From NCBI GenBank assembly GCA_900767685.1, contig CAAGAB010000094.1, positions 1-43,420 on the forward strand: a DNA stretch of 43,420 nucleotides, written 5' to 3'. Positions within the stretch are counted from its first letter, which is position 1, and each line of letters begins with the position of its first letter. Shown here piece after piece: positions 7,477 to 16,142 of the stretch. Source of the DNA: an uncultured Coprococcus sp. Its GTDB lineage: Bacteria; Bacillota_A; Clostridia; Lachnospirales; Lachnospiraceae. Under the pieces are notes generated by a model. That model saw only the letters and a program-made list of their open reading frames with translations. It made no database searches and was not told the origin of the DNA. Position numbers and translations under genes: made by a program.

Positions 7477-8622
7477 TTACTCACTTATAACAGTTCTGTT
7501 TCTTCCTGACTCCTTTGCCTGATAAAGTGCCGAATCCGCTCTGTTAAACCAAGCTTTAGAACTTTCGCCCTTTATATACTCTGCAACTCCGCAGCTGCAT
7601 GTGATTCCATCTTTATTCATAAAATGGAAGTAATAGCATCTGAACTCTGTTCTTATATCCTCCACAACATTCATGACCTTCGAAAGTTCAACATCATGGA
7701 ACAGTATCACAAACTCCTCTCCACCATATCTGAACGCAAGGCCCATATCCTTGGACTTCTCTTTCATCATCTTACACAGAGCTTTGATGACTATATCACC
7801 ATTGCTGTGTCCATATGTATCATTGACATCTTTGAAATGATCAATATCAAATATGGTGACATATGACTTGGCACCTGTCTGCTCCACACTCTCTATCTCT
7901 TTTTCAAGACTGTCCTCAAATGATCGTCTGTTATAAAGACCTGTCATCGGATCTATCATAAGCTCACTCATGAGTGTGACCTGTCTGTTGTAGCTGCCCA
8001 TTATGGAACTCATAAGTACTTTTGTATGTGTGTTAACTATAACCACCATAACGCATAAAAGAATGATCAACAAAAGAAATATGCTGAGCGCTCCGACCCA
8101 GTTAAGCCCCGCCACCCTGTCCGTGTACTCAAAATGATACCTCACCATATCAATTGCAGTAAGTATCGCCACCGCAACGCCAGACCATACTGTGAGTGAC
8201 TGATCCGCAAACAATGCCGTGGCAACTATGGTTAAGCTTGGCAACATGATGAGTGGCAAAATAGAATAATATGTGAATGATATAACGCCTATGGACACGA
8301 ATATCAATCCTATGACCACATAATTTTTCTTCTCATTGGATATGTTATCCGCTTTGATCATAAAGTAACATACCACCAGTGTAATGATCTGTATGATCAT
8401 CGGAATAAATATATATTCCAGCATATAAAGACCGCTGCCTATATTCTTTTCTACCCTGTGAACCCCAAACAATATCCACGAAAGTGCAAATGTAACACCA
8501 CATATAGCAATGACCGTCCGCCATACAAGCAGCTGCCATCTAGCTTCTATATCTTCTTTGTACATATCATTCATGTCTTTGATACCCCATACAAGTAAAT
8601 TTGTATACTTTTTACCATACAT
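7477..8622 (-). CDS. Membrane diguanylate cyclase (GGDEF domain)
   Basis: Makes cyclic di-GMP from two GTP. Residues 1-215 contain about six TM helices forming an uncharacterised membrane sensor; residues 215-381 are the GGDEF domain. The core motif reads RYGGEEF, an active-type signature, and is preceded by DPMTGLYNRRSFE and FDIDHFKDVNDTYGH. The RxxD product-inhibition site normally found five residues before GGEEF is not apparent (KSKD at a different spacing). Start choice is uncertain: the ATG at 8622 has only a weak GGAAAA site, and an internal ATG (MNDMYKED) follows GGGG at long spacing. It is a single-gene unit convergent with the amidase gene. Confidence 0.92.
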   Translation of the reverse strand: MYGKKYTNLLVWGIKDMNDMYKEDIEARWQLLVWRTVIAICGVTFALSWILFGVHRVEKNIGSGLYMLEYIFIPMIIQIITLVVCYFMIKADNISNEKKNYVVIGLIFVSIGVISFTYYSILPLIMLPSLTIVATALFADQSLTVWSGVAVAILTAIDMVRYHFEYTDRVAGLNWVGALSIFLLLIILLCVMVVIVNTHTKVLMSSIMGSYNRQVTLMSELMIDPMTGLYNRRSFEDSLEKEIESVEQTGAKSYVTIFDIDHFKDVNDTYGHSNGDIVIKALCKMMKEKSKDMGLAFRYGGEEFVILFHDVELSKVMNVVEDIRTEFRCYYFHFMNKDGITCSCGVAEYIKGESSKAWFNRADSALYQAKESGRNRTVISE

Positions 8623-8648
8623 GGTTTCATTTTTCCATCATTAATACA

Positions 8649-8694
8649 TAAAATGGCGGGGGTTTTTAATAACTAATTACTAAATCCCCGCCAT
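8649..8694 (-). terminator. Terminator of iorAB
   Basis: ATGGCGGGG (8653-8661) pairs with CCCCGCCAT (8686-8694). On the minus strand the hairpin is followed by TTTTAT. It begins 23 bp after the iorB stop codon. Confidence 0.75.
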
Positions 8695-8716
8695 CTTATT
8701 ATTTTATTGTTATCGT

Positions 8717-9298
8717 TTACAGATTATATCCTACCTCAAATGCCTCAAGGTTCTTCTCAACTGTCTTAGGTGGAACAGTATTCTTTATAACTTCAACCCA
8801 TGCATCATGCGAGAAGTCCATATGCTGAGCTGCGATACCAATGATAACCGTGTTGAATACCTTGTTATTTCCAAGTTTCTTTGCCTCATCCATGGCATCC
8901 ACCGATATCACCTTATGCTCCTTGCTGAGTTTTTCTATGATTCCGTCAGGATACTGAGCTGCACCTGTTACCACAGTGATCGGATCTATTCTCTGATCAT
9001 TGACTATGATGACACCGTCTTTCTTCAGAAAATGTGCGTATCTGAGTGCCTCAAGTCTCTCAAATGCTATAAGAACATCTGCACAGCCTTCCTCCACGAT
9101 CGGCTCATTTACTTTCTCGCCATATCTTACATATGTTACAACGCTTCCGCCTCTCTGGCTCATTCCGTGAACCTCTGACAACTTTACATCATAGCCTGCT
9201 GCTGTTGTGATTCCACCAAGTATACGGCTTGTGAGAAGGGTTCCCTGTCCGCCTACGCCGACGATCATTATATTCTTTGTCTCCATTCCAGTACTCAT
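8717..9298 (-). CDS. iorB: Indolepyruvate:ferredoxin oxidoreductase, beta subunit
   Basis: The 193-residue gamma/beta-type subunit of 2-oxoacid:ferredoxin oxidoreductase. With IorA it oxidatively decarboxylates aryl pyruvates (indolepyruvate, phenylpyruvate, hydroxyphenylpyruvate) to aryl-acetyl-CoA and reduces ferredoxin. Signatures are the N-terminal GVGGQGTLLTSRILG glycine loop and EVHGMSQRGGSVVTYVRYG, both diagnostic for the family. Its length is normal. It starts 2 bp after the iorA stop codon, so the two subunits are translationally coupled. The enzyme is typical of anaerobes fermenting amino acids. It is cytosolic and oxygen-sensitive. Confidence 0.95.
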   Translation of the reverse strand: MSTGMETKNIMIVGVGGQGTLLTSRILGGITTAAGYDVKLSEVHGMSQRGGSVVTYVRYGEKVNEPIVEEGCADVLIAFERLEALRYAHFLKKDGVIIVNDQRIDPITVVTGAAQYPDGIIEKLSKEHKVISVDAMDEAKKLGNNKVFNTVIIGIAAQHMDFSHDAWVEVIKNTVPPKTVEKNLEAFEVGYNL

Positions 9299-9300
9299 GA

Positions 9301-11043
9301 TTAGAACTCCTCCCTTTCTATAGCATCAAACTTACAACGTTTCATACACAGCCCGCAGCCTGTACAGAGTGTGTCATCTATACGGATGGTTCCATCCTCC
9401 TGCCTGATAACCGCAGGACATCCTGGTTTTAAGCACATACCACACTTCTTGCACTTCTCTGGTATAGCTTTACATCTTCCTGTGATCTTGGTTGTCTTAA
9501 GAAGTACACAAGGAGACTTTGTGATGATGACTGATAACTCATCCTTTGCAGTTTCTTCCTTGATCAGTTTCTTAAGTCCTTCTATGTCAAATGCATTTAT
9601 CTCATTAACATTCTGAACACCAAGTGCTTTGCAGAGATTGTAGATATCAATGGCATATGTAGGATCGCCCATCAAGGTCTTACCTGTCGCTGCGTGATCC
9701 TGATGTCCTGTCATACCTGTTGTTGAATTGTCAAGTATGATGACTGTTCCTGTGCTCTGGTTGTATACCATGTTCATGAGTGAGTTCACTCCTGTGTGAA
9801 GGAATGTTGAATCACCGATGACTGCCACCCAATTCTTTATGTAATCCTTACCCTTTGCTTTCTCCATTCCGTGAAGGGTTGAGATAGATGAACCCATACA
9901 GACCGTTGTATCTATAACGCTGAGCGGTGCAACAGCTCCAAGTGTATAACATCCGATATCTCCTGCTGCGTGAATCTTCAGTTCTGAGAGAACAGAGAAT
10001 ACGCTTCTATGTGGACAGCCCGGACAAAGGATAGGTGGTCTTGCCGGAACCTGAGCAGCCTCAGCTGTCTCAACCTTCTCGCCGAGAAGTTTCTCTCTGA
10101 GCATATTTGCACTGTACTCGCCCTGAACTGTGAGCAGCTCCTTGCCGACTGCATCTATACCCCATGCTCTAACCTGTGTCTCGATGTGTGGCTCCAGCTC
10201 CTCGATGACATATACCTTGTCAACCTGAGCGCAGAAGTCCTCGATCATCTTTCTTGGAAGTGGATTTACCATACCAAGCTTTAAGACTGATGCATTTGGC
10301 ATAGCCTCTCTGACATACTGATAAGGAATACCACTGGTGATGACACCCACACTCTTGTCCCTCATCTCAACTCTGTTGATCGGCATGTCAGCACCGTCTG
10401 CTGCCATATCCTTAAGTCTTTGCTCTACGAATACATGACGTGGTATAGCGTTGCCAGGCATCATGACATATTTCTTTATATTTCTCTCATATGGCTTGTC
10501 AGGAATCTCCTGTCTGTCACAAAGCTCTACAACACCCTGTGAGTGTGAAAGTCTTGTGGTCGTACGGAGCATTACCGGAGTATCATACTTCTCGCTCAGC
10601 TCAAATGCATACTTTGTGAAATCCTTTGCCTCCTGGCTGTCTGAAGGCTCAACTACTGGTATCATAGCTGTTCTTGCAACAAGTCTTGAATCCTGCTCAT
10701 TCTGTGATGAGTACATTCCAGGATCATCTGCTGCCACCAGTACCATACCTCCGTTCACGCCTGTATATGCCGCGGTGAACAGTGGATCTGATGCCACATT
10801 AACACCTACATGTTTCATTGAAACTATAGATCTTACACCTGAAAACGATGCTCCTATAGCTACCTCTGTGGCAACTTTCTCATTTGGTGACCACTCTGAA
10901 TATATGTCCCCCTTGTACTGCACCATATTCTCACTGATCTCTGTACTTGGTGTTCCTGGATATGCCGCTGACACCTTGACACCTGCCTCATAACAGCCTC
11001 TTGCAATGGCTGCGTTACCAAGCATAATCTTTTTCTCGCCCAT
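9301..11043 (-). CDS. iorA: Indolepyruvate:ferredoxin oxidoreductase, alpha subunit
   Basis: The 580-residue catalytic subunit. In order it has a pyrimidine-binding transketolase-like domain (GNAAIARGCYEAGVKVSAAYPGTPSTEI), a central domain, a TPP-binding domain with CPGCPHRSVF and the GDIGCYTLG and GDSTFLHTG loops, and a C-terminal ferredoxin module. The ferredoxin module has two cysteine clusters, CKKCGMCLKPGCP and CTGCGLCMKRC, for [4Fe-4S] centres that pass electrons to ferredoxin. All cofactor residues look intact. The start follows GGAAGG. A 17-bp palindrome lies in its leader (11076-11092). It is the first gene of the iorAB operon. Confidence 0.96.
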   Translation of the reverse strand: MGEKKIMLGNAAIARGCYEAGVKVSAAYPGTPSTEISENMVQYKGDIYSEWSPNEKVATEVAIGASFSGVRSIVSMKHVGVNVASDPLFTAAYTGVNGGMVLVAADDPGMYSSQNEQDSRLVARTAMIPVVEPSDSQEAKDFTKYAFELSEKYDTPVMLRTTTRLSHSQGVVELCDRQEIPDKPYERNIKKYVMMPGNAIPRHVFVEQRLKDMAADGADMPINRVEMRDKSVGVITSGIPYQYVREAMPNASVLKLGMVNPLPRKMIEDFCAQVDKVYVIEELEPHIETQVRAWGIDAVGKELLTVQGEYSANMLREKLLGEKVETAEAAQVPARPPILCPGCPHRSVFSVLSELKIHAAGDIGCYTLGAVAPLSVIDTTVCMGSSISTLHGMEKAKGKDYIKNWVAVIGDSTFLHTGVNSLMNMVYNQSTGTVIILDNSTTGMTGHQDHAATGKTLMGDPTYAIDIYNLCKALGVQNVNEINAFDIEGLKKLIKEETAKDELSVIITKSPCVLLKTTKITGRCKAIPEKCKKCGMCLKPGCPAVIRQEDGTIRIDDTLCTGCGLCMKRCKFDAIEREEF

Positions 11044-11075
11044 GAATCTTATCCTTCCTGCTTATTGATATTCGT

Positions 11076-11092
11076 AACTGTTCAAAACAGTT
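11076..11092 (-). promoter_or_regulatory. Palindromic operator candidate in the iorAB leader
   Basis: AACTGTTCAAAACAGTT has perfect 7-bp arms around CAA. It lies between a TATAAT -10 (minus strand, 11125-11120) and the iorA start at 11043, a roadblock position. The -35 of that promoter is weak. The binding protein is not identified. Confidence 0.4.
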
Positions 11093-11220
11093 TTGTCTTA
11101 TTCGACACTCTAATTTGTTATTATACAAGAATTATCAATAAAAAAAAAGAGGTAATTGTCTGCGCTCTTACTCCTGTGCTCTATCTTCTATTATTTATAA
11201 ATTTGAATATAACAATACTA

Positions 11221-11264
11221 AAGCCCCGCACGTTATCACCTAATGATCAACGTGTGGAGCTTTT
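11221..11264. terminator. Bidirectional terminator-like hairpin
   Basis: AAGCCCCGCACGTT (11221-11234) pairs with AACGTGTGGAGCTT (11249-11262), with mismatches and a T run on the plus side. It is the likely end of the minus-strand VWA operon transcript. Confidence 0.7.
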
Positions 11265-11493
11265 CTCTGACTCTACAAATCCATCGAATGCTTCAGGATC
11301 ACTCAAGCAGGTCTGCACAGCAGTTCCTATTCCATCCGCAGCCTCAACATCGGAACTCCTGTTGTACTTATGTACATATTCCACCATAGCCCTGTCCGCC
11401 GTAATCCGGGGTGCCTTAGCCGTATTGCTGTCCTCCATTGTCTTTTCCCATACCTGTGCTCTCCTCTGCATCATTAGTATTATCAGTAAACAT
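11250..11493 (-). pseudogene. Decayed Gly/Gln/Tyr-rich ORF
   Basis: From an ATG at 11493 the frame reads MFTDNTNDAEESTG, then GKDNGGQQYG, and hits TAA at 11418-11416. Past the stop the same frame continues GTPDYGGQGYGG before more stops. Low-complexity Gly/Gln/Tyr N-termini of this kind are common on small Lachnospiraceae membrane proteins, so this looks like the N-terminal remnant of such a gene with a Tyr codon changed to TAA. A longer overlapping frame (GTG at 11525 to 11247) has a weak ribosome site and ends inside the terminator stem; I regard it as spurious. Confidence is limited because no relative could be compared. Confidence 0.35.
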
Positions 11494-11551
11494 GATAACC
11501 TGACATCATCCTTTGATATTACCACATTTTCCCGTATAGGATATAATATTT

Positions 11552-13432
11552 TTATGAAAAAAGCTTTCTGGTTCTCTCAACTAAGTTCTCAAAATCCTGC
11601 CATTGCTTTGCTGTTATATCTACTCCTATGCCTTTATTCTCAGCCTTTCCACTTCCATATGGCATTGTCTTTATTTCTTTAAGTTTACTTTCTAACTGAG
11701 TCGTTACCATATTCAAATCTGCATCGCCCTTGTATTCACTGTTCTTCAATATCATACCATAAGCTGCTACAGCGCTAGCAGCACTCATATCCGCGGACAT
11801 CTCACTGCTATAACTGTCAGTATTTACCACATAACTCACCAGACTGCTCTTATCCCCATCTGGCTCTTTATATCTTATGTTAATCGTCGCAAGTTCACCG
11901 GAATAGTCCTCTGCGCCATCTCCATTATCCGTACTGGTATGTGATACAGCCCCCAACATATCTACCTGTCCGGATTTTTCTCCGTATTTGCGTTCAGCCG
12001 AAGGCACTTCAAAGTCAGAATCCGCAGGCACTATCTCATAGAGTGCCGTCACCATATGTCCCGCACCTATCTCACCGCCGTCCACCGCATCATTTGCAAA
12101 ATCCGCATCCGCAAGAGCGCGGTTCTCATAGCCTATCTGTCTGTATCCCTTTACATTTGTCGGGTTGAACTCTATCTGAAACTTCACGTCCTTGGCAACG
12201 GTGTTCAGTGTGCCGCCCATCTCGTCCACCAGCACCTTCTTCGCCTCATACGCGGAATCTATAAATGCATAGCTTCCATCGCCGTTATCCGCCAGTGCCT
12301 CAAGTTTATTATCCTTCAGATTGTCCGTTCCAAAACCGAGAACACTGAGGAAGATATTATTTTTCTTCTTCTCCTCCGTTATCAGATCCACAAGGTCACT
12401 CTCACTTGTAAGGCCCACATTCAGATCCCCATCGGTTGCAAGTATGACTCGGTTGTTTCCACCATCTATGAAGTTCTTCTCCGCCAGCTCATAAGCTGTG
12501 ATAATGGCATCGCCGCCGTTGGTACAGCCCTCAGCGGTCATATTTGAAAGAGCTTCACTTATAGTATACTGCTCTGAACCTGATGTACCCGAGAGCACCA
12601 CAGTATCCTCTCCCGCATAAGTGACTATGCTAACCCTGTCATTTTCATCCAGATTCTCCGCGAGCATAGCAAATGACTGCTGCACAAGCGGGAGCTTATT
12701 GTCGTCATACATGGATCCCGAGGTGTCGATCAGAAACACCAGATTTGAAGGCTTTTTGTCATTGAAATCTATCTCATCTGTGTTGATCCCTACCATCATA
12801 AGCTTTGTATCCTTATTCCATGGGCAATCAGAATACTCTGTGTATATAGCGAACTTCTCTCCGCAATCCGGCTTTTTCCTATAATCATAGGTGAAATAGT
12901 TCAGCATCTCCTCTATTCTCACCGCTCCTTCAGGCGGCAGACATCCCGACTCTATATAAGACCTGATGTTGCTGTAGGATGCCGTATCCCTGTCTGCAGC
13001 AAATGTGGAGAGTGGTCTGTCTGCTGTGGACACAAATCCATTCTCTGTCATGCTGTCATATTCTCTCGTATCGTAGGCGATTTCTGAGTACATATCATTT
13101 GAAGTATCTCCCACCGACGCCGTCTCCCCAACGATGTTCACCTCATCACAATATTCTTCCGCATACATACCAGAATCTGACTCACAGCCAAATAGACCAT
13201 TCACGCCATTATCCCACCGCGACTTCTTCATCTGCTGGCTCTCTTTTTCCCTGTACTTTTCAGCTATACTTTCTGTGTCATCCGTTCTATCACCGTCATC
13301 TTGTTTATGTGTACTCTGTGTCTTCGCACTTTGATCTCTGTCATCTGTCCCCTTATGTGTACAGCCGACTACTCCACCGGCTGCAAGTGCAAAAGCCGTA
13401 CATAAGCAGACTATCTTTTTCCCTTTAACCAT
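11552..13432 (-). CDS. VWA-domain lipoprotein (YfbK-like)
   Basis: A 626-residue exported lipoprotein. The start at 13432 follows GGAGG and yields a lipoprotein signal with lipobox VVGC near residue 24; a longer frame exists upstream but lacks this logic. A Ser/Asp/Lys-rich linker leads to a vWF_A N-terminal segment (AADRDTASYSNIR... GAVRIEEMLNYF). A von Willebrand A domain follows, with an intact MIDAS: DTSGSM, the Thr in GCTNGGDA, and ATDGD. The C-terminal 180 residues match the YfbK-type DUF3520 extension. The MIDAS suggests metal-dependent protein binding on the cell surface. It is the last gene of an operon headed by an ECF sigma factor and an anti-sigma-like protein. The regulated surface process is unknown. 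Confidence 0.92.
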   Translation of the reverse strand: MVKGKKIVCLCTAFALAAGGVVGCTHKGTDDRDQSAKTQSTHKQDDGDRTDDTESIAEKYREKESQQMKKSRWDNGVNGLFGCESDSGMYAEEYCDEVNIVGETASVGDTSNDMYSEIAYDTREYDSMTENGFVSTADRPLSTFAADRDTASYSNIRSYIESGCLPPEGAVRIEEMLNYFTYDYRKKPDCGEKFAIYTEYSDCPWNKDTKLMMVGINTDEIDFNDKKPSNLVFLIDTSGSMYDDNKLPLVQQSFAMLAENLDENDRVSIVTYAGEDTVVLSGTSGSEQYTISEALSNMTAEGCTNGGDAIITAYELAEKNFIDGGNNRVILATDGDLNVGLTSESDLVDLITEEKKKNNIFLSVLGFGTDNLKDNKLEALADNGDGSYAFIDSAYEAKKVLVDEMGGTLNTVAKDVKFQIEFNPTNVKGYRQIGYENRALADADFANDAVDGGEIGAGHMVTALYEIVPADSDFEVPSAERKYGEKSGQVDMLGAVSHTSTDNGDGAEDYSGELATINIRYKEPDGDKSSLVSYVVNTDSYSSEMSADMSAASAVAAYGMILKNSEYKGDADLNMVTTQLESKLKEIKTMPYGSGKAENKGIGVDITAKQWQDFENLVERTRKLFS

Positions 13433-13558
13433 AAAAAATGCCCTCCTTTTGGAATGTACTAAGCTCGCAATCGCGTTTCTATGCGCTGTGTGCGGCATCT
13501 GCGTGCTTCACTTCTGATATCCAATATACGGATGGGCATTTACATTTTATGGTATTTT

Positions 13559-14428
13559 TTAATTATTTTCAAAGACCCACATATCCGCGGCTTCATCATA
13601 GCCGATCAATCTTACGGTTATCGAATCTCCTATGGACGCACTCCAATCTCCAGCTTCCGGACAGATCGATATCCTGCTGCCTGTATGCAGTGTGTCTGTG
13701 CCATCTTCACCTGATATGCTCTTTATTTCTACTGTGTAGAATGTAGCTGATACTCTGGTGCTATATACAGTATCTACAACCTCTGCTTCGATCACTATGT
13801 CGTTCTTCGCATCAGAATCCGCAGAATTGTTCACTGTATCCATCGACACAGAATCAGACGACATATCATTTTCAGGCTCAGCAGCCGCTGAAGCATCATT
13901 CTGAGATGTTTCAGCGCATTCAGCCTGCTCCTCCTGATAACTTGAGGCCATGTCATCAGCCATCTCCGCAGGATATGCCTCATTACCACTTTCCGTACTT
14001 TGGATATCTTGTCTGTATACAACCGAATCCGACGTTGTTCTTGAGTTCATAGACCTGTTTGTCGTGAGTCTGTTCATGATCGGCATCGCGATCAAAACCG
14101 CCGCAATGGCCGCCGCCACCAGAGACCCGGATATGATTCTGACCATTCTGACACGCTTGTTGTTCTTTTTTCTTCTTTTCGAGTCCTCCATCATCATCAT
14201 GAGGATCTCGGCATCCGCATTTCCCGATCTGTGCTTATCCACCTGATCTGCTCCAGCTTCTATGCGTGACCACAGATCCGGTACATCTGCATCTAGATTT
14301 TTAAGGTATGCATCAACTATATCGTCATCGTTTTCATTTGCTGCATCATCTGGTATCTCTGATATGTTTTCATTTTCTTCGTCATATACATTGTCCTGCT
14401 TCATATCTTCCGCTCTCACAGTCTGCAC
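13559..14428 (-). CDS. Single-pass membrane anti-sigma-like protein
   Basis: A 289-residue protein with one TM helix at about residues 97-117. The N-terminal cytosolic half is acidic and contains DVPDLWSRIEAGAD, a short motif frequent in Firmicute anti-sigma partners of ECF factors. It is followed by a Lys/Arg-rich stretch just before the membrane (SKRRKKNNKRVR). The external part has a long Ser/Asp/Glu-rich linker and a compact C-terminal domain of about 85 residues, probably beta-rich. It overlaps the sigma-factor gene by 13 bp, the usual arrangement of an anti-sigma factor. That it binds the sigma factor is inferred from context. The external domain could be the sensor. Confidence 0.75.
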   Translation of the reverse strand: MQTVRAEDMKQDNVYDEENENISEIPDDAANENDDDIVDAYLKNLDADVPDLWSRIEAGADQVDKHRSGNADAEILMMMMEDSKRRKKNNKRVRMVRIISGSLVAAAIAAVLIAMPIMNRLTTNRSMNSRTTSDSVVYRQDIQSTESGNEAYPAEMADDMASSYQEEQAECAETSQNDASAAAEPENDMSSDSVSMDTVNNSADSDAKNDIVIEAEVVDTVYSTRVSATFYTVEIKSISGEDGTDTLHTGSRISICPEAGDWSASIGDSITVRLIGYDEAADMWVFENN

Positions 14429-14940
14429 CTCCTCATTTTTTTAATCGCTTCACTGTATAGCCACGTCACGGTTCCCATAGGGCGTCCGGTCATCTCTGAA
14501 ATTTCTTTGAACGTAAACCCTCCAACCGTCTTCAGATCAAGCACCTCCCGTTCATCGGGCTTTAGTATTTTCACTGCCTGCTGCAATGTCATTCTGTTCA
14601 CAATCTCATCTTCATGACTTTCCCTGTTGTTATCCGGAGATTCAGGGATTTCGTCCACCAGAGCCTCTCTGCCAAGCTTCCGGACTCTGTCCACAGCCAT
14701 ATTCTTTGCTATCGTGACCATCCATCTCTTATGTCCATTTCCCGGTCTATAGCTTGCAGAAATACTGTACATCTTTATAAAGAATTCTGACGTTATATCC
14801 TCCGCTTCCTCCCGCTGTCCTATAACGTCATACACAACCGCATATATCAGCCTCAGATATTCTTCATATATGAAACGCAGACTTTCCCTGTCGCCTTTAG
14901 CCATTGCAGACATACACCTTGTAAAATCACTGTCTGTCAT
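14416..14940 (-). CDS. ECF-type RNA polymerase sigma factor
   Basis: A 174-residue group IV sigma factor with region 2 (about residues 20-95: LRFIYEEYLRLIYAVVYDVIGQREEAEDITSEF is split across its core helices) and region 4 (about 115-170, ending in the HTH FTFKEISEMTGRPMGTVTWLYSEAIKKM). Region 3 is absent, as expected. The start at 14940 follows GGGAG; an upstream in-frame ATG (14961) overlaps a TATAAT (14966-14961) and is unlikely. It directs polymerase to a small regulon, probably including its own operon. The downstream anti-sigma-like and VWA genes form the rest of the unit. Confidence 0.93.
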   Translation of the reverse strand: MTDSDFTRCMSAMAKGDRESLRFIYEEYLRLIYAVVYDVIGQREEAEDITSEFFIKMYSISASYRPGNGHKRWMVTIAKNMAVDRVRKLGREALVDEIPESPDNNRESHEDEIVNRMTLQQAVKILKPDEREVLDLKTVGGFTFKEISEMTGRPMGTVTWLYSEAIKKMRRCRL

Positions 14941-14996
14941 ATATTTCTCCCTTCTTCTCAATTATACGTATCAGATCAACATATTTATGGCATAAC

Positions 14997-15923
14997 TTAT
15001 CTAATCTTTTCCATAGTCACAAATCCCATAACATAGTTCTTTTTCCCGGAAACCGTATCAAATGGCCATACCATATACTTATTATCTACTATATCCACAT
15101 CACATCCTCTGTGCAGTGAGATATCCTTCATAAGCTGGCCAACCCCTTCTATATGAGATGCAGATTTCATAGTCTCCATATCTCCTGCATTAAGCCTTTC
15201 AGCAATTCTGCCTGCCTCTGTATAATCCGTGACCGCATATACTTCATATCCGTATATCTGTCTTTCTAATGTTGTATGGTACATATAATCATTGAGTTTC
15301 TCCACCGCAGACTCATTAAGCCCCGATATGGCACTGCTTATAAGTCTCAGATCTTCATCATGATAATTTTCCCTATAATGATAAAGGAGCGCCGCAAATC
15401 TTGAATTGAGCTGGCTGTGAAGTCCAACAGCCACGCTATAGTCAAATATATCAAGGTATCTGTCAGCATCAAAATCACACGTTTCAAGTAGGGTCTTTCC
15501 TATATATTTGCCAGAATTCTGTCTGGCGATACCTTCTAGAAACTCTAATATGTGATCCAGATCTGCGCCATCTTCCAGCAGGGCATCAAACAGCCTGTAC
15601 TGATCATCATCCACTCTCCAGAACGGAATATCCGCAATCACATACTCAGACTCCGTGAGTCCATACACCTGCGCTGCCTCACGCACAGCCTGCTCATCCC
15701 TGTCTATGAGTACAAGCTTATAACCCGCTGCAAGCCTGCCTATATCTATATCTCCTGCCTGCCCTATACCCCAAAGCGCAAGGACAGGTTTTCTTCCATC
15801 TCCGTTTCTTTTATCCGGACAGTTCCTCTCTATATAATCCGTAACCATCTGCCTGTACGCGGCCCAATGTTCACAGGAATCAGGTATACGCTCCCTAGCA
15901 ATCATCTCATCAAAATAACTCAT
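14997..15923 (-). CDS. Uncharacterised 308-residue protein, Rossmann-like core
   Basis: I do not recognise the family. The N-terminal third contains VLALWGIGQAGDIDIGRLA followed by YKLVLIDRDEQAVREAAQVYG, which looks like the first two strands of a SAM- or NAD-binding Rossmann fold: a glycine-containing loop, then an acidic residue at the end of strand 2. No further methyltransferase motifs are clear. The C-terminal half is mixed alpha/beta without TM helices or cysteine clusters, so the protein is cytosolic. The start at 15923 follows AGGAG; an ATG 21 bp upstream lacks one. It ends about 57 bp upstream of the sigma factor, on the same strand, and could be cotranscribed with it. It is divergent from the (p)ppGpp synthetase. 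Confidence 0.75.
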   Translation of the reverse strand: MSYFDEMIARERIPDSCEHWAAYRQMVTDYIERNCPDKRNGDGRKPVLALWGIGQAGDIDIGRLAAGYKLVLIDRDEQAVREAAQVYGLTESEYVIADIPFWRVDDDQYRLFDALLEDGADLDHILEFLEGIARQNSGKYIGKTLLETCDFDADRYLDIFDYSVAVGLHSQLNSRFAALLYHYRENYHDEDLRLISSAISGLNESAVEKLNDYMYHTTLERQIYGYEVYAVTDYTEAGRIAERLNAGDMETMKSASHIEGVGQLMKDISLHRGCDVDIVDNKYMVWPFDTVSGKKNYVMGFVTMEKIR

Positions 15924-16041
15924 TGGTTTCTCCTGTCTCTGCAATCCGACAGATACCTAAAACATTTCATGTCTGTCTGCATTCATTGATCTTTAACATG
16001 TATTTTATAAAATTTTATTTTTAAGCACAAGTAGAATGTAG

Positions 16042-16047
16042 TATAAT
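16042..16047 (+). promoter_or_regulatory. -10 element of the (p)ppGpp synthetase gene
   Basis: TATAAT at 16042-16047, 95 bp upstream of the start codon. The -35 (around TTAAGC, 16021-16026) is poor, so a weak or activated promoter is likely. The leader contains an inverted repeat, ACTGGA (16083-16088) with TCCAGT (16119-16124), enclosing AAAAA/TTTTT tracts. Confidence 0.45.
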
Positions 16048-16142
16048 ACACATAGTTGTGCAACAGTGTACACAATAGTTATACTGGAGCAAAAATTTTT
16101 TCATGTAAGTTTTTACGTTCCAGTTTTACATTTGGAGGAATT

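Noticed and set aside
11247..11525. Minus-strand GTG-initiated ORF of 92 codons
   Set aside because: Weak ribosome site, ends inside a terminator stem, and a different frame in the same DNA has a better protein-like composition.
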